Assembly: GCA_902797895.1 (NCBI GenBank)
Contig: CADBUS010000197.1
Coordinates: forward strand, 1-10,541
Direction: 5' to 3'
From: an uncultured Bacteroidia bacterium
Lineage (GTDB): Bacteria > Bacteroidota > Bacteroidia > Bacteroidales > UBA932
DNA: 10,541 nucleotides
Shown: positions 1 to 5,033 of the stretch, piece by piece
Position numbering within the stretch: position 1 is the first letter of the stretch
Layout of the letters: the number at the start of each line of letters is the position of its first letter
Notes under the pieces: model-generated
What the model was told of the DNA's origin: nothing
What the model saw: only the letters and a program-made list of their open reading frames with translations
Databases searched by the model: none
Program-made: the position numbers and the translations under genes

Positions 1-1
1 G

Positions 2-403
2 ACAGCCGGCGGCTCGGTTTATCCGGCCTCTAAAGAGACGGTAGAAAAGAGGTTGCACTATATTCATCAGGAGGGGCAGCAGGTATTCAAGCACGCAGTT
101 GTAGGAATGGCGGATGTCTCTGAGCAGATGATGAAAAAGCATAGCCTTACCGCTGAGAATGTAGCATACCTGATTCCTCATCAGGCAAATTTGAGGATAA
201 TAGATGCGACTGCCCATAGGATGGGTATTAGCAAAGATAAGGTACTTATAGATATAGAGAAGTTCGGAAACACAGCCGGTACCTCTATTCCATTGGCTTT
301 GTGGGATTTTAAGGATAAGTTCAAAAAGGGAGACAACCTTATTCTTTCCGCCTTTGGTGCCGGATTTACGTGGGGTAGCATCTTCTATAAGTGGGCAATC
401 TAA
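2..403 (+). CDS. fabH: 3-oxoacyl-ACP synthase III (FabH), C-terminal part
   Basis: This is the 3' end of a gene that begins before the window; the reading frame is open back to base 2, giving 133 visible residues. FabH (beta-ketoacyl-ACP synthase III) condenses acetyl-CoA with malonyl-ACP in the cytoplasm to start type II fatty acid synthesis. The visible part carries the C-terminal half of the thiolase fold. It includes IPHQANLRI with the catalytic histidine and FGNTAGTSIPLAL with the catalytic asparagine, which are two of the Cys-His-Asn triad; the cysteine lies outside the window. The segment YIHQEGQQVFKHAV matches the usual FabH 'M-x-G-x-x-V-F-K' region. It ends normally with the GAGFTWGS motif near the terminus. 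The stop codon lies 7 bases before a tRNA gene, so the two are probably co-transcribed and share the terminator at 488-525. The internal TTG at base 53 is not the start. Confidence 0.95.
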   Translation, partial: TAGGSVYPASKETVEKRLHYIHQEGQQVFKHAVVGMADVSEQMMKKHSLTAENVAYLIPHQANLRIIDATAHRMGISKDKVLIDIEKFGNTAGTSIPLALWDFKDKFKKGDNLILSAFGAGFTWGSIFYKWAI

Positions 404-410
404 CAAATTA

Positions 411-482
411 GGTCCTATAGTTCAACGGATAGAACGGAAGTTTCCTAAACTTCAAATCTGGGTTCGATTCCCGGTGGGACTA
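411..482 (+). tRNA. tRNA-Arg (anticodon CCT)
   Basis: A complete cloverleaf can be folded by hand. The acceptor stem GGTCCTA (411-417) pairs with TGGGACT (475-481), with G-T wobbles. The D stem is GTTC/GAAC (420-423 and 432-435). The anticodon stem is GAAGT/ACTTC (437-441 and 449-453), with loop TTCCTAA and anticodon CCT at 444-446. The T arm is CTGGG-TTCGATT-CCCGG (458-474). The discriminator base is A482, and CCA is not encoded. The anticodon reads AGG arginine codons. The gene sits 7 bases after the fabH stop and is followed directly by an intrinsic terminator. Confidence 0.95.
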
Positions 483-487
483 CTTAT

Positions 488-525
488 AAGTGAACAGAAT
501 TTAACAAGTTTTGTTCACTTTTTTT
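488..525 (+). terminator. Intrinsic terminator after fabH and tRNA-Arg
   Basis: AAGTGAACA (488-496) pairs with TGTTCACTT (512-520). The stem continues inward through mostly A-T and G-T pairs to a loop of about three bases near 503-505. It is followed by a run of T to base 525. It ends the fabH-tRNA transcript. On the opposite strand the tail is poorer in T, so it is mainly a rightward terminator. Confidence 0.85.
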
Positions 526-581
526 ATAAAATCGGCCTTGCAGGTGTCTAAAAGTGTACTTTATTGGAGGGCCTCGACTAA

Positions 582-1439
582 TTATTTACTTTTAGCATAC
601 TCTACGCAGTATTTTCTGGCCGCCTTCAACTCATCGCTTGCCGCAGGGTTATTATCAATGTTTACCAAAGGGCAGTATTTACAAATAAGATATTTTTCTA
701 CTTTATCTATGTGTTCTTTGCCCAGGGTAATCCAATTCACTAATAATGATTGCCGCATCCATTTCTTGATAACTTCCGTGTCCTCCAGGCTAAACTTATA
801 GTTACGAGTGGATTTCCCATAGAGAGAACCCTTTGGCGGCATAAACCCCAAGATAGCACCCATACTACGGAAAAATGTTGCTGCACTCTTGTGGTTTAAT
901 TCCTGTTCTAATAAACGCTTTTTCAACGACTTGGACGCTTTCCCGATGTAAATTATACCATCTTCCCGTACTTTACCGAATTTTTGAGGAAGAGGAACAC
1001 CTTTACGAAGTTTAATGCAGTAAAGGCCAGGTACATTTGGAACAGAATAGTCTCTTAGGGTATTGACAGCAACGAAATTGCCATAGATTAATGCCATTTC
1101 AACATTCTTAGCTTCGATAGGTGCCAAAGTCGAAGGAATGGGAGCCGATGCTACTTTGCTTGTTACTATTGAGCGAGGAGTGCGAGAAACTGGCGATGCC
1201 AATGATGTATCATCGTCAATAACTTTGATAATGCCGATTCTGATGAGGCCCTCAAGGTCTGATACTTGGCAATCATGAATGCCAAACTTACTGCCGTAAA
1301 AGCCAAGTTTTCTCATCGCTCCGCGAATTTTCTTCTGATCATCTCGGTTAGCGTCTACGCGCATACGAATAAGTTTTTTGAGGATCTCAATCTCTTTTTT
1401 TGTATACTCTGTTTTAGTTTTATTAACATTTCGTTCCAT
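582..1439 (-). CDS. GIY-YIG nuclease-family protein
   Basis: The 285-residue product carries a GIY-YIG-type domain in its C-terminal half. GLY is at residues 138-140 and YIG at 164-166 (in IIYIGKAS). A basic LKKRLL follows with R175 in the place of the catalytic arginine. VEKYLI contains E248, the likely metal-binding glutamate, and PLVNIDNNP holds N260, the conserved asparagine. The family uses this fold to cut DNA with one metal ion. The spacing between the first two motifs is long (about 24 residues) because of an inserted loop. The N-terminal part has a charged helical stretch (residues 9-40) and a segment around 41-75 (KLGFYGSKFG...LIRIGIIKV) that looks like a small winged or helical binding domain. 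A low-complexity linker rich in Ser, Pro, Ala and Thr (residues 79-108) joins the two. There is no signal peptide. The ATG at 1439 directly follows an inverted repeat in the leader. The natural role (repair, restriction or mobile-element function) cannot be read from the context. Confidence 0.8.
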   Translation of the reverse strand: MERNVNKTKTEYTKKEIEILKKLIRMRVDANRDDQKKIRGAMRKLGFYGSKFGIHDCQVSDLEGLIRIGIIKVIDDDTSLASPVSRTPRSIVTSKVASAPIPSTLAPIEAKNVEMALIYGNFVAVNTLRDYSVPNVPGLYCIKLRKGVPLPQKFGKVREDGIIYIGKASKSLKKRLLEQELNHKSAATFFRSMGAILGFMPPKGSLYGKSTRNYKFSLEDTEVIKKWMRQSLLVNWITLGKEHIDKVEKYLICKYCPLVNIDNNPAASDELKAARKYCVEYAKSK

Positions 1440-1468
1440 AACTTTACAGCTTTATCTTTTGTAAAGTT
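1440..1468 (-). promoter_or_regulatory. Inverted repeat abutting the GIY-YIG gene start codon
   Basis: AACTTTAC (1440-1447) and GTAAAGTT (1461-1468) are perfect 8-base inverted arms around a 13-base spacer, extendable by one A-T and one G-T pair. On the minus strand the second arm ends directly at the ATG. The transcript could therefore fold a hairpin that limits ribosome access, or the DNA could be an operator. The structure is seen in the sequence; the role is inferred. Confidence 0.45.
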
Positions 1469-1480
1469 AAGCAATTCCAC

Positions 1481-1488
1481 CAAATCTA
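1481..1488 (-). promoter_or_regulatory. Possible -7 box for the GIY-YIG gene
   Basis: Read on the minus strand this is TAGATTTG, an exact match to the Bacteroidota -7 consensus TAnnTTTG. It lies about 42 bases before the start codon. No convincing TTTG was found 19-21 bases upstream, so the call rests on one box. It lies 2 bases from an opposing TATCTTTG (1491-1498) on the plus strand. Confidence 0.4.
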
Positions 1489-1558
1489 TCTATCTTTGAA
1501 TGTACTATGCCTTGAACACTACTTTTTAAAATCCTTTGACATCTTTTAACAAATTTCG

Positions 1559-1590
1559 TTTGGCGGTCTCGAAAGGACCGCCTATATTTG
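1559..1590 (+). promoter_or_regulatory. Promoter of the Sel1-deiminase cassette with spacer inverted repeat
   Basis: TTTG (1559-1562), a 20-base spacer and TATATTTG (1583-1590) match the Bacteroidota sigma-ABfr pattern exactly. The spacer carries a perfect 7-base inverted repeat, GGCGGTC (1562-1568) and GACCGCC (1576-1582), around TCGAAAG. These arms are the most GC-rich stretch in the intergenic region. They are placed so that a bound regulator would block polymerase. Transcription should start near 1597, leaving an AT-rich leader of about 50 bases without a Shine-Dalgarno sequence. Confidence 0.75.
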
Positions 1591-1648
1591 CCGTTGGCTT
1601 TTGTAAGCATTTGATTATTAAATAATTAAACAATTTAATATTATAGTT

Positions 1649-2416
1649 ATGAAAAAAAAGCATATTATTGATCAAGAAATTGAATTCACCGTTTTTTCTC
1701 ATGCGATGATTACTCTTCCTATGAAAGTGGAGGAGTACAATCCAGACGATCCAGCCGAGGTGATCTATTCTATGGCGATGGATTATATTACCGAAGGCAG
1801 AGCCGAACAAGGAAGGAAAGAATTGGAGTCTGCATATCGCCTGGGTAGTTGGCGTGCCGGCAACACTCTTGCATACGGATTGGCTGCCGGATGGTTTGGC
1901 GAACGGGATTACCCCGCGCATTTAGTCATTTTAAGGAATTTGGTGGAGCAGGGCAGTTTGGAAGCGATGCCCAATCTCGCTTTCGCCTATGAGAATGGGT
2001 TGGGAGTTAAGAAGAGTCTCCGCTGGGCTATCTATTGGTATGAAAAGGCTGTAAGGAGAGGGTGTGTGAGTGCCATGGCTAATCTAGCAGACATCTACCT
2101 TTTTAGAGAAGGGAAGTACAATAACGTTGAAAGAGGAGTCCTTCTGGCTCTGATGGGAGCTGATCTGGGCGGAGAGACCGCCATGAATATACTGGGCCTT
2201 TGCTATGAATATGGATTAGGCGTACCTTGGTGCGAAGAGAAGGCCTTCGAGTGGATTTTCAAGGCAGTAGAGAATGGAGGTGGACCTTGCGCAAAGCATA
2301 ATCTTGCTCGGTATTATAGGAAGGGAATCGGCACCGAGGTTGATAAAGCAAAGGCCGATGAGTGGGAGCGGATTGCTGTAGAAGATGGATGGAAAAAGCA
2401 CACAATATCAGAGTAA
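1649..2416 (+). CDS. Sel1-repeat (TPR-like) protein
   Basis: The 255-residue protein contains at least four Sel1-like repeats: residues 104-139 (EAMPNLAFAYENGLGV...), 140-175 (SAMANLADIYLF...), 176-213 (TAMNILGLCYEYGLGV...) and 214-248 (CAKHNLARYYRKGIGT...). A more degenerate unit precedes them at about 36-100. Sel1 repeats are paired helices that stack into a solenoid used for protein-protein contacts; they have no catalytic activity of their own. There is no signal peptide or membrane segment, so it is predicted to be cytoplasmic. This separates it from secreted Sel1 proteins such as HcpA relatives. The N-terminal 30 residues are unlike the repeats. A strong promoter lies about 60 bases upstream. 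The TAA stop is one base before the start of the deiminase-like gene, which suggests translational coupling and a shared pathway. An adaptor or scaffold role for its neighbours is inferred. Confidence 0.85.
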   Translation: MKKKHIIDQEIEFTVFSHAMITLPMKVEEYNPDDPAEVIYSMAMDYITEGRAEQGRKELESAYRLGSWRAGNTLAYGLAAGWFGERDYPAHLVILRNLVEQGSLEAMPNLAFAYENGLGVKKSLRWAIYWYEKAVRRGCVSAMANLADIYLFREGKYNNVERGVLLALMGADLGGETAMNILGLCYEYGLGVPWCEEKAFEWIFKAVENGGGPCAKHNLARYYRKGIGTEVDKAKADEWERIAVEDGWKKHTISE

Positions 2417-2417
2417 T

Positions 2418-3248
2418 ATGATTCAAGACTATCAAACCAATATGATATATTTGGCACAGGGCCTCAATCACTACGCACCGTTCTGCCGGAATCTGCTTGA
2501 AGCCTTGCGCAAGGAGCAAATTCATACCAAATTTCTACCCCATACATCATCCCACAAGCATATCTGGGTGCGAGACTATATGCCGATTCAGTTGGAAAAA
2601 GACCTTTTTCTGAAGTATCAATACGCTCCGGATTATCTCAAAGGATATCCTGCATATATGCCGGACTACCACAGGATTTGTGAGGATATAGGTTTGAAGT
2701 GCATCACCACGGATATCGTTCTTGACGGTGGAAATGTCATCAAATGCGGTGGCAAGGTTATTATGACCGACAAGATTTTCAAGGAGAATCCCGGGTATAA
2801 AAGGAAAGATTTGATAGAGGCGTTGGAGAATCTATTACAGGCCGAACTTATCATCATTCCTTGGGACAAGTACGAGATGTATGGTCATGCCGATGGGATG
2901 GTCCGCTATATCGATGGTAATCGCGTGCTACTAAACAACTATATCAACTTTGATCCGAGCCTGCGGAAAAAGTTGTTGGATATCTTAAAACTCCATTTTG
3001 AAGTGGAGGAACTCAATTATAAGACGGTGTGTTCCAGCAAGTTTTCTTGGGTGTCCATTAACTATCTTCAGATAAAAAATAGTATCTTTGTACCATGGTT
3101 GCCGATTTTGGAGAATAAGGAGGCGGAATCACAGTTTAACGATCTGTTCCAGGGCTACAAGATATGGCTGATAGAAGGAGTTGAAGATGTGGCCCGTGAG
3201 GGCGGCGCCCTGAACTGTATAAGTTGGAATATACTCGGCGATATATAA
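2418..3248 (+). CDS. Agmatine/peptidylarginine deiminase-like enzyme (guanidino-group-modifying family)
   Basis: The 276-residue product has the signature blocks of the bacterial agmatine deiminase and Porphyromonas-type peptidylarginine deiminase family. These are WVRDYMP (50-56), LDGGNVIKCGGKVIMTDKIF (102-121), GHADGMVR (156-163, supplying the catalytic His157 and Asp159) and EGGALNCISW (261-270, with nucleophile Cys267). Family members hydrolyse a guanidinium group to a ureido group and ammonia through a covalent thiouronium intermediate. All predicted catalytic residues are present, so it should be active. It is shorter than typical agmatine deiminases (about 340-370 residues), and no signal peptide or outer-membrane sorting domain is seen, so the secreted PPAD-type role is unlikely. 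No polyamine genes are adjacent and the substrate is unknown. The ATG at 2418 is preferred because it is one base after the upstream stop; an in-frame ATG at 2385 would overlap the Sel1 gene, and another lies at 2442. Confidence 0.85.
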   Translation: MIQDYQTNMIYLAQGLNHYAPFCRNLLEALRKEQIHTKFLPHTSSHKHIWVRDYMPIQLEKDLFLKYQYAPDYLKGYPAYMPDYHRICEDIGLKCITTDIVLDGGNVIKCGGKVIMTDKIFKENPGYKRKDLIEALENLLQAELIIIPWDKYEMYGHADGMVRYIDGNRVLLNNYINFDPSLRKKLLDILKLHFEVEELNYKTVCSSKFSWVSINYLQIKNSIFVPWLPILENKEAESQFNDLFQGYKIWLIEGVEDVAREGGALNCISWNILGDI

Positions 3249-3271
3249 GAGAAACACCCAAAAATAAAAAT

Positions 3272-4003
3272 ATGATTAACGAACAGTACATTGTCAATCA
3301 CGGGCTCAAAGAGTGCCTGTATGCCTTCTGCGGAGCAGGAAACGGCTCTATTGATACCAAGGAGCGTACTCTCGAAACAGAGTTTTATCATCTTGCTCAG
3401 AAGATGCTCTATGGTGGTTTTCTACAAGTTGGAGATGACTATGAGATTTATATCCGAACGGTAGAGTTCTACTATCACGAGGAGAAAGAGTCTGATAATC
3501 AGATTCAAGACCCTATCGTCTATCACCGCAACGGGAGATTTCCTGGCAGGAATCTGCCACCATTTCCGATAATGTCCCTTCATGCTCATTGGTCAGGCTA
3601 TGATATAACATTTGAAGATTCAAGAGGTCGATATCGTGCTTCAGCACTTATTCGGGAATTTGCAGTCTTTGACCGTCATGCAGGAGAACATGGTAGTTGG
3701 GTCTATTGGTGCACCGGAAAAGACTATGGCGATGGCTGCTACAAAACAATGTCTGAACCAAAGTTTGATGATCGCTCTACATACCTGCAATTCTTTTTGA
3801 ACGGATTTAGCATTGATGGGACAGCCAATCGAGTTATCTGGAAAGACTTAAAGTCCCCAGTGTATGGCAAACCAGAAACCAAGACTCGCCGTAATGTCTT
3901 TAAAAACAACGATAAAGAGAAGAAGGAGGCGTGCGATCGTCTTTGGGCTTTCCGTCGAAATGACCTTTTAAATTCCCAATACTATAGCAGGGCTGATATT
4001 TAG
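3272..4003 (+). CDS. Conserved-looking protein of unknown function, third gene of the cassette
   Basis: The 243-residue product is not assigned with confidence. The densest motifs are TVEFYYHEE (63-71), DPIVYHRN (80-87), SLHAHWSGYDITFE (102-115) and YRASALIREF (121-130). The order (a VE-x-YY-H segment, an H-x-N segment, an L-x-x-H-x-x-G-x-D segment, then a LIR segment) weakly resembles the core of methylpurine (3-methyladenine) DNA glycosylases. In those the pattern runs 'IVETEAY...H...TPR', 'GTLYVY..YG', 'VLLRALEP'. This is an inference from pattern only, and the TPR step is absent. No signal peptide or membrane segment is seen. The C-terminal third (190-243) is rich in Lys and Arg. The ATG at 3272 follows the previous stop by 23 bases and gives a better N-terminus than the in-frame ATG at 3224, which overlaps the deiminase gene. 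The last 36 bases overlap the antitoxin gene on the other strand. Confidence 0.7.
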   Translation: MINEQYIVNHGLKECLYAFCGAGNGSIDTKERTLETEFYHLAQKMLYGGFLQVGDDYEIYIRTVEFYYHEEKESDNQIQDPIVYHRNGRFPGRNLPPFPIMSLHAHWSGYDITFEDSRGRYRASALIREFAVFDRHAGEHGSWVYWCTGKDYGDGCYKTMSEPKFDDRSTYLQFFLNGFSIDGTANRVIWKDLKSPVYGKPETKTRRNVFKNNDKEKKEACDRLWAFRRNDLLNSQYYSRADI

Positions 4004-4333
4004 TTCAAGTGCCATTTTTCTGGCCTGTTTAAGAGTGGGCTCCCTTTTGCCTGAAAGAATTTCGCTTATTTTAGATTGGTTCATACCCAGCTTCTTAGCA
4101 AGAGCACATTGCGAAAGTCCTAACTCAAACATTCTTAGTTTAAGAATGTCAATCAAAGAGGGAGCCTCTATTTTGTAGTGTTCCTCTTCATACTCCTCAA
4201 CAAGTTCAGATAAAAGATAGAGCTCAACACTATCTTTATTCTCTTGCGGCGTGGAGTTATCTACTCTTTTAAGCAACTCTTCGATACGTTGCATAGCAAG
4301 CCTATACTGCCGTTCATTTTCTATCTTTGCCAT
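3968..4333 (-). CDS. higA: HigA-type antitoxin (Xre-family HTH)
   Basis: The 121-residue antitoxin partners the HigB toxin encoded 2 bases upstream. The N-terminal half (1-55) is acidic and helical, as expected for toxin binding, with the run ELLSELVEEYEEEHY typical of HigA2-like antitoxins. The C-terminal half (about 62-116) is a Cro/C1-type helix-turn-helix: LGLSQCALAKKLGMNQSKISEILSGKREPT. N85-G95 covers the recognition helix and following turn. The protein should bind HigB and repress the operon. The toxin-first order is typical of higBA. The gene's 3' end overlaps the 3' end of the convergent unknown gene by 36 bases, so transcripts from the two sides are antisense there. No separate promoter was identified for this gene. 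Confidence 0.9.
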   Translation of the reverse strand: MAKIENERQYRLAMQRIEELLKRVDNSTPQENKDSVELYLLSELVEEYEEEHYKIEAPSLIDILKLRMFELGLSQCALAKKLGMNQSKISEILSGKREPTLKQARKMALELNISPAIVLGI

Positions 4334-4335
4334 AT

Positions 4336-4632
4336 TCAGATGCTCTCAATATTTTTAATACTATCGTACTCTGTATGAGTTCCTATAAATCTGATATACA
4401 CCATTTTAGTTTTATATAGCACAATAGCTACAAGTCTAAATACATTTCCCTTAATGTTAAAAACTATCCTATCATTACCCACATAATCGGCACTATTAAA
4501 ACTCTTCTTGACTTGTGAAAAATTCTCCCACTCGGCTCTTTTGGTTTTTGTGTACCATTCTTGTAAAGCTGTTTTGGCCGTACTGTGCTCTGTGTAGTAG
4601 GAAATTATCTTTTTCTTGGCTATAACTCTCAT
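4336..4632 (-). CDS. higB: HigB-type toxin (RelE-like mRNA interferase)
   Basis: The 98-residue basic protein matches the HigB toxin family (RelE superfamily), which cleaves mRNA, usually on the translating ribosome. The start MRVIAKKKI, the middle WYTKTKRAEWENFSQVKKSFNSADYV (residues 26-51), VFNIKGNVFRLV (57-68) and the C-terminal RFIGTHTEYD (81-90) are the family's characteristic blocks. H86 and Y89 occupy conserved positions. Length is normal, so the toxin appears intact. A GGAGG Shine-Dalgarno sequence (4644-4640) lies 7 bases before the ATG, an unusual feature compared with the other leaders here. The antitoxin follows after 2 bases. Confidence 0.92.
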   Translation of the reverse strand: MRVIAKKKIISYYTEHSTAKTALQEWYTKTKRAEWENFSQVKKSFNSADYVGNDRIVFNIKGNVFRLVAIVLYKTKMVYIRFIGTHTEYDSIKNIESI

Positions 4633-4645
4633 CCTTTAACCTCCG

Positions 4646-4676
4646 CAAAGTTATAGATATTATTCATTTTTACAAA
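4646..4676 (-). promoter_or_regulatory. higBA promoter
   Basis: On the minus strand, TTTG (4676-4673), a 19-base spacer and TAACTTTG (4653-4646) fit the Bacteroidota promoter consensus. Transcription would begin only about 8-10 bases before the higB start codon, so the leader is very short. The GGAGG at 4644-4640 lies at or next to the start point, so it may or may not be included in the mRNA. Confidence 0.65.
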
Positions 4677-4680
4677 AATA

Positions 4681-4697
4681 TATCTAAAATTTAGATA
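4681..4697. promoter_or_regulatory. Palindrome upstream of the higBA promoter (candidate HigA operator)
   Basis: TATCTAAA (4681-4688) and TTTAGATA (4690-4697) are perfect inverted arms around one base. They begin 4 bases upstream of the -33 box on the minus strand. A related half-site, TAGATA, occurs in the promoter spacer (4654-4659). Xre-type antitoxins bind such palindromes as dimers, so this is a reasonable operator, though binding is inferred. Confidence 0.5.
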
Positions 4698-4719
4698 ATA
4701 GGCTTTTAGAGAGTATAGA

Positions 4720-4866
4720 TTATTCCCCTAATCCTTTTTTGAAACCCTCTGAAAATGAGGCAGCGTGGGTTATGAATTCAATTATAAGCCAGGCGACAAG
4801 CAGAAAAATTATCATATAGATAATCTGTTTGCGGTTCTCTTTCAAAAATTTAAGAATCTTATCCAT
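4720..4866 (-). CDS. Small single-pass membrane protein (48 aa)
   Basis: A short frame runs from ATG at 4866 to TAA at 4720. The 48-residue product begins MDKILKFLKENRKQ, a basic amphipathic N-terminus. A hydrophobic segment of about 18 residues follows (residues 15-32, IIYMIIFLLVAWLIIEFI), then a short polar tail ending EGFKKGLGE. This charge pattern predicts an N-in single membrane helix. The coding-like composition and clean topology make it a believable gene despite its size. A -7-like TATTTTTG lies about 44 bases upstream. It is on the same strand as higBA, but 87 bases and a separate promoter separate them. Function is unknown; I recognise no named family with certainty. Confidence 0.65.
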   Translation of the reverse strand: MDKILKFLKENRKQIIYMIIFLLVAWLIIEFITHAASFSEGFKKGLGE

Positions 4867-4909
4867 ATATCTATTTTTAAGTGATTTAACTTTCTTACGA
4901 TAGTGCTAA

Positions 4910-4945
4910 CAAAAATATATCTGCTTTTTGGAGGGCAGATGCAAA
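4910..4945 (-). promoter_or_regulatory. Possible promoter of the small membrane protein gene, with spacer hairpin
   Basis: On the minus strand, TTTG (4945-4942) precedes TATTTTTG (4917-4910). The 24-base spacing is longer than the usual 19-21. Between them lies an inverted repeat, ATCTGC (4919-4924) and GCAGAT (4935-4940). The -7 box fits the consensus; the -33 box is less certain because of the spacing. Confidence 0.35.
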
Positions 4946-4963
4946 AGGGTAAATTTTTTTCTA

Positions 4964-4971
4964 TACTTTTG
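4964..4971 (+). promoter_or_regulatory. Possible -7 box for hydF
   Basis: TACTTTTG fits TAnnTTTG and lies about 63 bases before the hydF start codon. No TTTG or TTG is found at the expected distance upstream, so this is a weak single-box call. The frame upstream of the hydF ATG is open back to 4953 but contains no ATG, GTG or TTG start. Confidence 0.3.
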
Positions 4972-5033
4972 AAAGTTTTGACAATTACAGGATTGTACCA
5001 AAGTACGATTTAGATAAAATACCGCATAACTGT

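Noticed and set aside
411..483. tRNA-Arg as an attachment site for an integrated element covering the accessory genes to its right
   Set aside because: I saw no integrase gene and no second copy of the tRNA 3' end downstream in the window, so there is no evidence for an att pair.
511..801. 96-residue plus-strand frame between the terminator and the GIY-YIG gene
   Set aside because: It begins inside the terminator hairpin and runs antisense through the GIY-YIG C-terminus, with no motif.
1526..1921. 131-residue frame on the minus strand
   Set aside because: It lies across the cassette promoter and the start of the Sel1 gene, has no recognisable motif and is explained as a shadow of that gene.
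2385..2417. Upstream ATG for the deiminase-like gene
   Set aside because: It overlaps the Sel1 gene and adds residues (MDGKSTQYQSN) unlike the family; ATG 2418 directly after the stop is a better start.
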